A stretch of 64,000 bases of DNA from Acanthacorydalis orientalis (Eukaryota > Arthropoda > Insecta > Megaloptera > Corydalidae), in NCBI GenBank assembly GCA_034766995.1, contig CM068322.1, forward strand, positions 10,060,810-10,124,809. Direction: 5' to 3'. Positions 23,000 to 37,404 of the stretch are shown piece by piece. Position 1 is the first letter of the stretch, and each line of letters opens with the position of its first letter. Below the pieces are notes generated by a model, which was not told the DNA's origin, searched no databases, and saw nothing but the letters and a program-made list of their open reading frames with translations. A program made the position numbers and the translations under genes.

Positions 23000-25900
23000 A
23001 ATTTTACTCGGATGTGTCGACGATTTTTGGACATTGTCTAATATTGACTCGGATGTGTCGACGATTTTTGGACATTGTCTAAAATTGACTCGGATGGGTC
23101 GACGATTTTTAGGCAATGTCGAAATTTGACTCGGATGTGTCGACGATTTTTGGACATTGTCTTAAATTGACTCGGATGTGTCGACGATTTTTGAACAATG
23201 TCTAAAATTGACTCGGAAGTGTCGACGATTTTTGGACAATGTCTAAATCTGACTCGGATATGTTGACGATTTTTGGACATTGTCTAAAATTGACTCGGAT
23301 GTGTCGACGATTTTTGGTCATTGTCTTAAATTGACTCGGATGTGTCGATGATTTTTAGACATTGTCTAAAATAGACTCGGATGTGTCGACGATTTTTGGA
23401 CATTGTCTTAAATTGACTCGGATGTGTCGACGATTTTTGGACATTGTCTAATATTGACTCGGATGTGTCGACGATTTTGGACATTGTCTAATATTGACTC
23501 GGATGTGTCGACGATTTTTGGACATTGTCTAATATTGACTCGGATGTGTCGACGATTTTTGGACATTGTCTAATATTGACTCGGATGTGTCGACGATTTT
23601 TGGACATTGTCTAAAATTGATTCGGATCTGTCGACGATTTTTGGACATTGTCTAATATTGACTCGAATGTGTCGACGATTTTTGGACATTGTCTAAAATT
23701 GACTCGTATATGTCGACGATTTTTTGACATTGTCTTATATTGACTAGGATGTGTCGACGATTTTTGGACATTGTCTAAAATTGACTCGGATGTGTCGACG
23801 ATTTTTGGACATTGTCTAAAATGGACTCGGATGTGTCGAAGATTTTTAGACTTTGTCTAAAATTGACTCGGATGTGTCGACGATTTTTGGACATTGTCTA
23901 AAATTGACTCGGATGTGTCGACGATTTTTGGACATTGTCTAATATTGACTCGGATGTGTCGACGATTTTTGGACATTGTCTAAAATTGACTCGTATGTGT
24001 CGACGATTTTTGGACTTTGTCTAAAATGGACTCGGATGTGTCGAAGATTTTTGGACATTGTGTAAAATTGATTCGGATCTGTCGACGATTTTTGGACAAT
24101 GTCTAAAATTGACTCGGATGTGTCGACGATTTTTGGACATTGTCTAAAATTGACTCGGACGTGTCGACGATTTTTGGACAATGTCTAAATCTGACTCGGA
24201 TATGTTGACGATTTTTGGACATTGTCTAAAATTGACTCGGATGTGTCGACGATTTTTGGACAATGTCTAAATCTGACTCGGATATGTTGACGATTTTTGG
24301 ACATTGTCTTAAATTGATTCGGATCTGTCGACGATATTGGGACAATGTCTAAAATTGACTCGGATGTGTCGACGATTTTTGGACATTGTCTAAAATTGAC
24401 TCGGAAGTGTCGACGATTTTTGGACATTGTCTAATGTTGACTCGGATCTGTCGACGATATTTGGACATTGTCTAAAATTGACTCGGATGTGTCGACGATT
24501 TTTGGACATTGTCTAATATTGACTCGGATGTGTCGACGATTTTTGGACATTGTCTAAAATTGACTCGGATGTGTCGACGATTTTTTGACATTGTCTAATA
24601 TTGACTCGGATGTGTCGACGATTTTTGGACATTGTCTAAAATTGACTCGGATGTGTCGACGATTTTTGGACATTGTCTAATATTGACTGGGATGTGTCGA
24701 CGATTTTTGGACATTGTCTAAAATTGACTCGGATGTGTCGACGATTTTTGGACATTGTCTAGTATTGACTCTGATGTGTCGACGATTTTTGGACATTGTC
24801 TAAAATTGACTTGGTTGTGTCGACGATTTTTGGACATTGTCTAGTATTGACTCTGATGTGTCGACGATTTTTGGACATTGTCTAAAATTGACTCGGAAGT
24901 GTCGACGATTTTTAGACATTGTCTAAAATTGATTCGGATGTGTCGACGATTTTTGGACAATGACTAAAATTGACTCGGATGTGTCGACGATTTTTGGACA
25001 TTGTCTAAAATTGACTCGGATGTGTCGACGATTTCTGGACATTGTCTAAAATGGACTCGGATGTGTCGACGATTTTTAGACATTGTCTAAAATTGACTCG
25101 GATGTGTCGACGATTTTTGGACATTGCCTAAAATTGACTCGGACGTGTCGACGATTTTTTGACATTGTCTAATATTGACTCCGATTGTTCGACGATTTTT
25201 GGACATTCTCTAAAATTGACTTGGTTGTGTCGACGATTTTTGGACATTCTCTAATATTGACTCTGATGTGTCGACGATTTTTGGACATTGTCTAAAATTG
25301 ACTCGGAAGTGTCGACGATTTTTGGACATTGTCTAAAATTGATTCGGATGTGTCGACGATTTATTGACATTGTCTAATATTGACTCCGATTGTTCGACGA
25401 TTTTTGGACATTGTCTAAAATTGACTCGGATGTGTCGACGATTATTGGACCTTGTCTAAAATTTACTCGGATCTGTCGACGATTTATGGACATTGTCTAA
25501 AATTGACTCGGAAGTGTCGACGATTTTTAGACATTGTCTAAAAATGACTCGGATGTGTCGACGATTTTTGGACAATGTCTAAAATTGCCTCGGATATGTT
25601 GACGAATTATGGACAATGTCTACATTTGTCTCGGATGTGACGATGATATTTGGACAATGTCTAAAATTGACTCGGATGTGACGACGATTTTTGGACAATG
25701 TCTAAAATTAACTCGGATATGTAGACGATTTTTGGACAATGTCTAAAATTGACTCGGATGTGACGACGATTTTTGGACAATGTCTAAAATTGACTCGGAT
25801 TTGTCGACGATTTTTGGACAATGTCTAAAATTGGACTCGGATGTGACGACGATTTTTGGACAATGTCTAAAATTGACTCGGAAGTGTCAACGATTTTTGG

Positions 25901-28900
25901 ACATTCTCTAAAATTGACTCGGATGTGTCGACGATTTTTGGACAATGTCTAAAATTGACTCGGAAGTGTCAACGATTTTTGGACATTCTCTAAAATTGAC
26001 TCGGATGTGTCGACGATTTTTGGACAATGTCTAAAATTGACTCGGATTTGTCGACGATTTTTGGACAATGTCTAAAATTGACTCGGATATGTCGACGATT
26101 TTTGGACAATGTCTAAAATTGACTCGGATGTGACGATGATTTTTGGACAATGTCTAAAATTGACTCGGATGTGTCGACGATTTTTGGAGAATGTCCAAAA
26201 ATTGACTCGGAAGTGTCGACGATTTTTGGACATTGTCTAAAATTGACTCGGAAGTGTCGACGATTTTTGGACATTGTCTAATATTGACTCCGATTGTTCG
26301 ACGATTTTTGGACATTGTCTAAAATTGACTCGGATGTGTCGACGATTCTTGGACAATGTCTAAAATTGACTCGGATGTGACGACGATTTTTGGACAGTGT
26401 CCAAAATTGACTCGGATTTGACGACGATTTTTGGACAATGTCTAAAATTGACTCGGATATGAAGACGATTATTGGACATTGTCTAAAATTGACTCGGAAG
26501 TGTCGACGATTTTTAGACATTGTCTAAAAATGACTCGGATGTGTCGACGATTTTTGGACAATGTCTAATATTGACTCGGATATGACGACGATTTTTGGAC
26601 ATTGTCTAAAATTGACTCGGAAGTGTCGACGATTTTTAGACATTGTCTAAAATTGATTCGGATGTGTCGACGATTTTTGGACAATGTCTAAAATTGACAC
26701 TCGGATGTGTCGACGATTTTTGGACATTGTCTAAAATTGACTCAGATGTGTCGACGATTTCTGGACATTGTCTAAAATGGACTAGGATGTGTCGACGATT
26801 TTTAGACATTGTCTAAAATTGACTCGGATGTGTCGACGATTTTTGGACATTGCCTAAAATTGACTCGGACGTGTCGACGATTTTTTGACATTGTCTAATA
26901 TTGACTCCGATTGTTCGACGATTTTTGGACATTGTCTAAAATTGACTCGGATGTATCGACGATTTTTGGACATTGTCTAATATTGACTCGGATGTGTCGA
27001 CGAATTTTGGACATTGTCTAATATTGACTCGGATGTGTCGACGATTTTTGGACATTGTCTAAAATTGACTCGGATGTGTCGACGATTTTTGGACATTGTC
27101 TAAAATTGACTCGGAAGTGTCGACGATTTTTAGACATTGTCTAAAAATGACTCGGATGTGTCGACGATTTTTGGACAATGTCTAATATTGACTCGGATAT
27201 GACGACGATTTTTGGACATTGTCTAAAATTGACTCGGAAGTGTCGACGATTTTTAGACATTGTCTAAAATTGATTCGGATGTGTCGACGATTTTTGGACA
27301 ATGTCTAAAATTGACTCGGATGTGTCGACGATTTTTAGACATTGTCTAAAATTGACTCTGATGTGTCGACGATTTTTGGACATTGCCTAAAATTGACTCG
27401 GACGTGTCGACGATTTTTTGACATTGTCTAATATTGACTCCGATTGTTCGACGATTTTTGGACATTGTCTAAAATTGACTCGGATGTATCGACGATTTTT
27501 GGACATTGTCTAATATTGACTCGGATGTGTCGACGAATTTTGGACATTGTCTAATATTGACTCGGATGTGTTGACGATTTTTGGACATTGTCTAATATTG
27601 ACTCGGATTTGTCGACGATTTTTGGACATTGTCTAATATTGACTCGGATGTGTCGACGAATTTTGGACATTGTCTAATATTGACTCGGATTTGTCGACGA
27701 TTTTTGGACATTGTCTAAAATTGACTCGGATGTGTCGACGATTTTTGGACATTGTCTAAAATTGACTCGGTAGTGTCGACGATTTTTGGACATTGTCTAA
27801 AATTGATTCGGATGTGTCGACGATTTTTGGACATTGTCTAAAATTGACTCGGAAGTGTCGACGATTTTTGGACAATGTCTAAAATTGACTCGGATGTGTC
27901 GACGATTTTTGGACATTGTCTAAAATTGACTCGGATGTGTCGACGATTTTTGGACATTGTCTAAAATTGACTCGAATGTGTCGACGATTTTTGGACATTG
28001 TCTAAAATGGACTCGGATGTGTCGACGATTTTTGGACATTGTCTAAAATGGACTCGGATGTGTCGACGATTTTTGGACATTGTCTAAAATTGACTCGGAA
28101 GTGTCGACGATTTTTGGACATTGTCTAAAATTGACTCGAATGTGTCGACGATTTTTGGACATTGTCTAAAATTGACTCGAATGTGTCGACGATTTTTGGA
28201 CATTGTCTAAAATGGACTCGGATGTGTTGACGATTTTTGGACATTGCCTAAAATTGACTCGGATGTGTCGACGATTTTTTGACATAGTCTAATATTGACT
28301 CCGATTGTTCGACGATTTTTGGACATTGTCTAAAATTGACTCGGATGTGTCGACGATTTTTGGACAATGTCTAAAGTTTACTCGGATGTGTCGACGATTT
28401 TTAGACTGTCTAAAATTGACTCGGATGTGTCGACGATTTTTGGACATTGTCTAAAATTGACTCGGATGTGTCGACGATTTTTGGATATTGTCTACTATTG
28501 ACTCGGATGTGACGACGATTTTTGAACATTGTCTAATATTGACTCGGATGTGTCGACGATTTTTGGACATTGTCTAAAATGGACTCGGATGTGTCGACGA
28601 TTTTTGGACATTGTCTAAAATTGATTCAGATGTGTCGACGATTTTTGGACAATGTCTAAAATTGACTCGGAAGTGTCGACGATTTTTGGACATTCTCTAA
28701 AATTGACTCGGATGTGTCGACGATTTTTGGACATTGTCTAAAATTGATTCGGATCTGTCGACGATTTTTGGACATTGTCTAAAATTGACTCGGATGTGTC
28801 GACGATTTTTGGAAATTGCCTAAAATTGACTCGGATGTGTCGACGATTTTTTGACATAGTCTAATATTGACTCCGATTGTTCGACGATTTTTGGACATTG

Positions 28901-31474
28901 TCTAAAATTGACTCGGATGTGTCGACGATTTTTGGACAATGTCTAAAGTTTACTCGGATGTGTCGACGATTTTTAGACATTGTCTAAAATTGACTCGGAT
29001 GTGTCGACGATTTTTGGACATTGTCTAAAATTGACTCGGATGTGTCGACGATTTTTGGACATTGCCTAAAATTGACTCGGATGTGTCGACGATTTTTTGA
29101 CATAGTCTAATATTGACTCCGATTGTTCGACGATTTTTGGACATTGTCTAAAATTGACTCGGATGTGTCGACGATTTTTGGACATTGTCTACTATTGACT
29201 CGGATGTGTCGACGATTTTTGAACATTGTCTAATATTGACTCGGATGTGTCGACGATTTTTGGACATTGTCTAAAATGGACTCGGATGTGTCGACGATTT
29301 TTGGACATTGTCTAAAATTGATTCAGATGTGTCGACGATTTTTGGACAATGTCTAAAATTGACTCGGAAGTGTCGACGATTTTTGGACATTCTCTAAAAT
29401 TGACTCGGATGTGTCGACGATTTTTGGACATTGTCTAAAGTTTACTCGGATGTGTCGACGATTTTTGGACATTGTCTAAAATTGACTCGGATGTGTCGAC
29501 GATTTTTGGACAATGTCTAAAGTTTACTCGGATGTGTCGACGATTTTTAGACATTGTCTAAAATTGATTCGGATCTGTCGACGATTTTTGGACATTGTCT
29601 AAAATTGACTCGGATGTGTCGACGATTTTTGGACATTGTCTAAAATTGACTCGGATGTGTCGACGATTTTTGGACATTGCCTAAAATTGACTCGGATGTG
29701 TCGACGATTTTTTGACATAGTCTAATATTGACTCCGATTGTTCGACGATTTTTGGACATTGTCTAAAATTGACTCGGATGTGTCGACGATTTTTGGACAT
29801 TGTCTACTATTGACTCGGATGTGTCGACGATTTTTGAACATTGTCTAATATTGACTCGGATGTGTCGACGATTTTTGGACATTGTCTAAAATGGACTCGG
29901 ATGTGTCGACGATTTTTGGACATTGTCTAAAATTGATTCAGATGTGTCGACGATTTTTGGACAATGTCTAAAATTGACTCGGAAGTGTCAACGATTTTTG
30001 GACATTCTCTAAAATTGACTCGGATGTGTCGACGATTTTTGGACAATGTCTAAAATTGACTCGGATTTGTCGACGATTTTTGGACAATGTCTAAAATTGG
30101 ACTCGGATGTGACGACGATTTTTGGACAATGTCTAAAATTGACTCGGATATGTCGACGATTTTTGGACAATGTCTAAAATTGACTCGGATGTGACGATGA
30201 TTTTTGGACAATGTCTAAAATTGACTCGGATGTGTCGACGATTTTTGGAGAATGTCCAAAAATTGACTCGGAAGTGTCGACGATTTTTGGACATTGTCTA
30301 AAATTGACTCGGATGTGTCGACGATTCTTGGACAATGTCTAAAATTGACTCGGATGTGACGACGATTTTTGGACAGTGTCCAAAATTGACTCGGATTTGA
30401 CGACGATTTTTGGACAATGTCTAAAATTGACTCGGATATGTCGACGATTATTGGACATTGTCTAAAATTGACTCGGAAGTGTCGACGATTTTTAGACATT
30501 GTCTAAAAATGACTCGGATGTGTCGACGATTTTTGGACAATGTCTAATATTGACTCGGATATGACGACGATTTTTGGACATTGTCTAAAATTGACTCGGA
30601 AGTGTCGACGATTTTTAGACATTGTCTAAAATTGATTCGGATGTGTCGACGATTTTTGGACAATGTCTAAAATTGACTCGGATGTGTCGACGATTTTTGG
30701 ACATTGTCTAAAATTGACTCGGATGTGTCGACGATTTCTGGACATTGTCTAAAATGGACTAGGATGTGTCGACGATTTTTAGACATTGTCTAAAATTGAC
30801 TCGGATGTGTCGACGATTTTTGGACATTGCCTAAAATTGACTCGGACGTGTCGACGATTTTTTGACATTGTCTAATATTGACTCCGATTGTTCGACGATT
30901 TTTGGACATTGTCTAAAATTGACTCGGATGTGTCGACGATTTTTGGACATTGTCTAAAATTGACTCGGATGTGTCGACGATTTTTGGACATTGCCTAAAA
31001 TTGACTCGGATGTGTCGACGATTTTTTGACATAGTCTAATATTGACTCCGATTGTTCGACGATTTTTGGACATTGTCTAAAATTGACTCGGATGTGTCGA
31101 CGATTTTTGGACATTGTCTACTATTGACTCGGATGTGTCGACGATTTTTGAACATTGTCTAATATTGACTCGGATGTGTCGACGATTTTTGGACATTGTC
31201 TAAAATGGACTCGGATGTGTCGACGATTTTTGGACATTGTCTAAAATTGATTCAGATGTGTCGACGATTTTTGGACAATGTCTAAAATTGACTCGGAAGT
31301 GTCGACGATTTTTGGACATTCTCTAAAATTGACTCGGATGTGTCGACGATTTTTGGACATTGTCTAAAGTTTACTCGGATGTGTCGACGATTTTTGGACA
31401 TTGTCTAAAATTGACTCGGATGTGTCGACGATTTTTGGACAATGTCTAAAGTTTACTCGGATGTGTCGACGATT

Positions 31475-32870
31475 TTTAGACATTGTCTAAAATTGATTCG
31501 GATCTGTCGACGATTTTTGGACATTGTCTCAAATTGACTCGGATGTGTCGACGATTTTTGGACATTGTCTAAAATTGACTCGGATGTGTCGACGATTTTT
31601 GGACATTGCCTAAAATTGACTCGGATGTGTCGACGATTTTTTGACATAGTCTAATATTGACTCCGATTGTTCGACGATTTTTGGACATTGTCTAAAATTG
31701 ACTCGGATGTGTCGACGATTTTTGGACATTGTCTACTATTGACTCGGATGTGTCGACGATTTTTGAACATTGTCTAATATTGACTCGGATGTGTCGACGA
31801 TTTTTGGACATTGTCTAAAATGGACTCGGATGTGTCGACGATTTTTGGACATTGTCTAAAATTGATTCAGATGTGTCGACGATTTTTGGACAATGTCTAA
31901 AATTGACTCGGAAGTGTCAACGATTTTTGGACATTCTCTAAAATTGACTCGGATGTGTCGACGATTTTTGGACAATGTCTAAAATTGACTCGGATTTGTC
32001 GACGATTTTTGGACAATGTCTAAAATTGGACTCGGATGTGACGACGATTTTTGGACAATGTCTAAAATTGACTCGGATATGTCGACGATTTTTGGACAAT
32101 GTCTAAAATTGACTCGGATGTGACGATGATTTTTGGACAATGTCTAAAATTGACTCGGATGTGTCGACGATTTTTGGAGAATGTCCAAAAATTGACTCGG
32201 AAGTGTCGACGATTTTTGGACATTGTCTAAAATTGACTCGGATGTGTCGACGATTCTTGGACAATGTCTAAAATTGACTCGGATGTGACGACGATTTTTG
32301 GACAGTGTCCAAAATTGACTCGGATTTGACGACGATTTTTGGACAATGTCTAAAATTGACTCGGATATGTCGACGATTATTGGACATTGTCTAAAATTGA
32401 CTCGGAAGTGGCGACGATTTTTAGACATTGTCTTAAAATGACTCGGATGTGTCGACGATTTTTGGACAATGTCTAATATTGACTCGGATATGACGACGAT
32501 TTTTGGACATTGTCTAAAATTGACTCGGAAGTGTCGACGATTTTTAGACATTGTCTAAAATTGATTCGGATGTGTCGACGATTTTTGGACAATGTCTAAA
32601 ATTGACTCGGATGTGTCGACGATTTTTGGACATTGTCTAAAATTGACTCGGATGTGTCGACGATTTCTGGACATTGTCTAAAATGGACTAGGATGTGTCG
32701 ACGATTTTTAGACATTGTCTAAAATTGACTCGGATGTGTCGACGATTTTTGGACATTGCCTAAAATTGACTCGGACGTGTCGACGATTTTTTGACATTGT
32801 CTAATATTGACTCCGATTGTTCGACGATTTTTGGACATTGTCTAAAATTGACTCGGATGTATCGACGATT
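31475..32870. repeat. 1.4-kb higher-order block in the right array, copy 1
   Basis: Unit variants in this block repeat in the same order 1,396 bp further on (34 units). Markers are ttgattcggatctg followed by gtctcaaattgac (31,492 and 32,888) and the 135-codon pseudo-frames at 32,144 and 33,540, whose translations are identical. A partial third copy begins near 29,930, offset by 1,929 bp from copy 1. Confidence 0.9.
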
Positions 32871-34266
32871 TTTGGACATTGTCTAAAATTGATTCGGATC
32901 TGTCGACGATTTTTGGACATTGTCTCAAATTGACTCGGATGTGTCGACGATTTTTGGACATTGTCTAAAATTGACTCGGATGTGTCGACGATTTTTGGAC
33001 ATTGCCTAAAATTGACTCGGATGTGTCGACGATTTTTTGACATAGTCTAATATTGACTCCGATTGTTCGACGATTTTTGGACATTGTCTAAAATTGACTC
33101 GGATGTGTCGACGATTTTTGGACATTGTCTACTATTGACTCGGATGTGTCGACGATTTTTGAACATTGTCTAATATTGACTCGGATGTGTCGACGATTTT
33201 TGGACATTGTCTAAAATGGACTCGGATGTGTCGACGATTTTTGGACATTGTCTAAAATTGATTCAGATGTGTCGACGATTTTTGGACAATGTCTAAAATT
33301 GACTCGGAAGTGTCAACGATTTTTGGACATTCTCTAAAATTGACTCGGATGTGTCGACGATTTTTGGACAATGTCTAAAATTGACTCGGATTTGTCGACG
33401 ATTTTTGGACAATGTCTAAAATTGGACTCGGATGTGACGACGATTTTTGGACAATGTCTAAAATTGACTCGGATATGTCGACGATTTTTGGACAATGTCT
33501 AAAATTGACTCGGATGTGACGATGATTTTTGGACAATGTCTAAAATTGACTCGGATGTGTCGACGATTTTTGGAGAATGTCCAAAAATTGACTCGGAAGT
33601 GTCGACGATTTTTGGACATTGTCTAAAATTGACTCGGATGTGTCGACGATTCTTGGACAATGTCTAAAATTGACTCGGATGTGACGACGATTTTTGGACA
33701 GTGTCCAAAATTGACTCGGATTTGACGACGATTTTTGGACAATGTCTAAAATTGACTCGGATATGTCGACGATTATTGGACATTGTCTAAAATTGACTCG
33801 GAAGTGGCGACGATTTTTAGACATTGTCTTAAAATGACTCGGATGTGTCGACGATTTTTGGACAATGTCTAATATTGACTCGGATATGACGACGATTTTT
33901 GGACATTGTCTAAAATTGACTCGGAAGTGTCGACGATTTTTAGACATTGTCTAAAATTGATTCGGATGTGTCGACGATTTTTGGACAATGTCTAAAATTG
34001 ACTCGGATGTGTCGACGATTTTTGGACATTGTCTAAAATTCACTCGGATGTGTCGACGATTTCTGGACATTGTCTAAAATGGACTCGGATGTGTGGACGA
34101 TTTTTAGACATTGTCTAAAATTGACTCTGATGTGTCGACGATTTTTGGACATTGCCTAAAATTGACTCGGACGTGTCGACGATTTTTTGACATTGTCTAA
34201 TATTGACTCCGATTGTTCGACGATTTTTGGACATTGTCTAAAATTGACTCGGATGTATCGACGATT
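32871..34266. repeat. 1.4-kb higher-order block in the right array, copy 2
   Basis: Tandem copy of the preceding block, nearly identical up to about 34,000. After that it collects differences (gtgtggacg, ttcactcgg). Confidence 0.88.
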
Positions 34267-37023
34267 TTTGGACATTGTCTAATATTGACTCGGATGTGTC
34301 GACGAATTTTGGACATTGTCTAATATTGACTCGGATTTGTCGACGATTTTTGGACATTGTCTAAAATTGACTCGGATGTATCGACGATTTTTGGACATTG
34401 TCTAAAATTGACTCGGATGTGTCGACGATTTTTGGACATTGTCTAAAATTGACTCGGATGTGTCGACAATTTTTGGACCTTGTCTAAAATTTACTCGGAT
34501 GTGTCGACGATTTTTGGACATTGTCTAAAATTGACTCGGTAGTGTCGACGATTTTTGGACATTGTCTAAAATTGACTCGGAAGTGTCGACGATTTTTGGA
34601 CAATGTCTAAAATTGACTCGGATGTGTCGACGATTTTTGGACATTGTCTAAAATTGACTCGGATGTGTCGACGATTTTTGGACATTGTCTAAAATTGACT
34701 CGAATGTGTCGACGATTTTTGGACATTGTCTAAATTTGACTCGAATGTGTCGACGATTTTTGGACATTGTCTAAAATGGACTCGGATGTGTTGACGATTT
34801 TTGGACATTGCCTAAAATTGACTCGGATGTGTCGACGATTTTTTGACATAGTCTAATATTGACTCCGATTGTTCGACGATTTTTGGACATTGTCTAAAAT
34901 TGACTCGGATGTGTCGACGATTTTTGGACATTGTCTACTATTGACTCGGATGTGTCGACGATTTTTGAACATTGTCTAATATTGACTCGGATGTGTCGAC
35001 GATTTTTGGACATTGTCTAAAATGGACTCGGATGTGTCGACGATTTTTGGACATTGTCTAAAATTGATTCAGATGTGTCGACGATTTTTGGACAATGTCT
35101 AAAATTGACTCGGAAGTGTCGACGATTTTTGGACATTCTCTAAAATTGACTCGGATGTGTCGACGATTTTTGGACAATGTCTAAAGTTTACTCGGATGTG
35201 TCGACGATTTTTAGACATAGTCTAATATTGACTCCGATTGTTCGACGATTTTTGGACATTGTCTAAAATTGACTCGGATGTGTCGACGATTTTTGGACAT
35301 TGTCTACTATTAACTCGGATGTGTCGACGATTTTTGAACATTGTCTAATATTGACTCGGATGTGTCGACGATTTTTGGACATTGCCTAAAATTGACTCGG
35401 ATGTGTCGACGATTTTTTGACATAGTCTAATATTGACTCCGATTGTTCGACGATTTTTGGACATTGTCTAAAATTGACTCGGATGTGTCGACGATTTTTG
35501 GACATTGTCTACTATTGACTCGGATGTGTCGACGATTTTTGAACATTGTCTAATATTGACTCGGATGTGTCGACGATTTTTGGACATTGTCTAAAATGGA
35601 CTCGGATGTGTCGACGATTTTTGGACATTGTCTAAAATTGATTCAGATGTGTCGACGATTTTTGGACAATGTCTAAAATTGACTCGGAAGTGTCGACGAT
35701 TTTTGGACATTCTCTAAAATTGACTCGGATGTGTCGACGATTTTTGGACAATGTCTAAAGTTTACTCGGATGTGTCGACGATTTTTAGACATTGTCTAAA
35801 ATTGATTCGGATCTGTCGACGATTTTTGGACATTGTCTAAAATTGACTCGGATGTGTCGACGATTTTTGGACATTGTCTAAAATTGACTCGGATGTGTCG
35901 ACGATTTTTGGACATTGCCTAAAATTGACTCGGATGTGTCGACGATTTTTTGACATAGTCTAATATTGACTCCGATTGTTCGACGATTTTTGGACATTGT
36001 CTAAAATTGACTCGGATGTGTCGACGATTTTTGGACATTGTCTACTATTGACTCGGATGTGTCGACGATTTTTGGACATTGTCTAAAATGGACTCGGATG
36101 TGTCGACGATTTTTGGACATTGTCTAAAATTGATTCAGATGTGTCGACGATTTTTGGACAATGTCTAAAATTGACTCGGAAGTGTCAACGATTTTTGGAC
36201 ATTCTCTAAAATTGACTCGGATGTGTCGACGATTTTTGGACATTGTCTAAAGTTTACTCGGATGTGTCGACGATTTTTAGACATTGTCTAAAATTGATTC
36301 GGATCTGTCGACGATTTTTGGACATTGTCTAAAATTGACTCGGATGTGTCGACGATTTTTGGACATTGTCTAAAATTGACTCGGATGTGTCGACGATTTT
36401 TGGACATTGTCTAAAATTGACTCGGATGAGTCGACGGTTTATTGACATTGTCTAAAATTGACTCGGATGTGTCGACGATTTTTGGACATTGTCTAAAATT
36501 GATTCGGATCTGTCGACGATTTTTGGACATTGTCTAAAATTGACTCGGATGTGTCGACGATTTTTGGACAATGTCTAAAATTGACACGGATATGTCAATG
36601 ATTTTTGGACAATGTCTTAAATTGACTCGGATATGTCGACGATTTTTGAACAATGTCTAAAATTGACTCGGATATGTCGAAGATTTTTGGACAATGTCTA
36701 AATTTGACTCGGATGTGACGACGATTTTTGGACAATGTCTTAAATTGACTCGGATATGTCGATGATTTTTGGACAATGTCTAAATTGACTCAGAGAAGAC
36801 GATGATTTTTGGACAATGTCTAAAATTGACTCGGACGTGCCGACGATTTTGGGACTATGTCTAAAATTGACTCGCATCTGACGACGAATTTTGGACAATG
36901 TCTAAAATTGACGTCGAAAAATCGTCGTCAGTTCCGAGTCAATTTTAGACATAGTCTAAAAATCATTCGAGTTAATCGACGATTTTTGGACATTGTCTAA
37001 AATATACTCCGGCGACACACACT

Positions 37024-37172
37024 AACACAACACACACACACACGAACACACACACACGAACACACACACACGAACACACACACACGAACACACACACACG
37101 AACACACACACACGAACACACACACACGAACACACACACACGAACACACACACACGAACACACACACACGAA
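37024..37172. repeat. 14-bp minisatellite (cgaacacacacaca)n
   Basis: About ten near-perfect units. The matching place in the left arm (about 13,900-13,918) has only a short gcgtgtgtgtgtg tract, so the minisatellite expanded after the arms parted. Its period gives a false Val/Cys-rich frame on the minus strand. Confidence 0.95.
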
Positions 37173-37265
37173 CAGATCGAACCACCGGCCACCACTACTT
37201 TCGTGGTACGCCACTCTTCCTGCTTAACTTGTCAAAGAGAGACTTGCTATTTTGCAACTTAGCTA
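37173..37265 (-). promoter_or_regulatory. Possible internal RNA polymerase III promoter (A and B boxes), right arm
   Basis: On the reverse strand, tagctaagttg (37265-37255) fits the A-box pattern and ggttcgatctg (37183-37173) is the same B-box-like motif as in the left arm. Transcription from it would run leftward into the array, opposite to the left arm. Both arms would therefore produce the same strand of the satellite. The TTTT in each unit would be expected to stop polymerase III early. Confidence 0.25.
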
Positions 37266-37404
37266 CACTCTCTTTATTTGAAATTTACCGTATAAATATA
37301 TGAATATAAAGAAATTAATGTGTATATATATACACACACATATATATATATACATATATTGCTTTCAAATGATAAAAAAAATTTAGTTATTATAATAAGT
37401 TAAC

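Larger units (their letters stand above)
22994..37008 (+). repeat. 41-bp core satellite array, right half (D')
   Basis: Roughly 340 units of the same 41-bp satellite in reverse complement to the left half. This half has its own variants, such as gactccgattgttcgacg (at least 18 recurrences between 25,180 and 35,990), gatgtgacgacg, ttgattcagatg, and tctactattgac, so it has evolved separately since the halves parted. Higher-order blocks are visible, including one with a 1,396-bp offset. At 36,912-36,960 a short flip of orientation mirrors the flip at the left edge (about 14,050). The open frames of 80-135 codons come from unit periodicity. Confidence 0.98.
37009..37404 (-). repeat. Conserved low-copy arm segment C', right copy
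   Basis: Reverse complement of 13,606-13,930. Shared landmarks include ggcgacaca, gatcgaaccaccggccacca, cgtggtacgccactcttcct, gacttgctat, and the outer block ttagttattataataagtta. It is longer than the left copy because of a 14-bp minisatellite. Good conservation of the unique parts, next to rapidly changing arrays, suggests selection or a recent common origin. Confidence 0.85.

Noticed and set aside
13931..37008. CRISPR array
   Set aside because: Units are directly tandem with no unique spacers, and the genome is eukaryotic.
36972..37214. Val/Cys-rich frame on the minus strand
   Set aside because: It is the translation of the 14-bp minisatellite plus flanking satellite.
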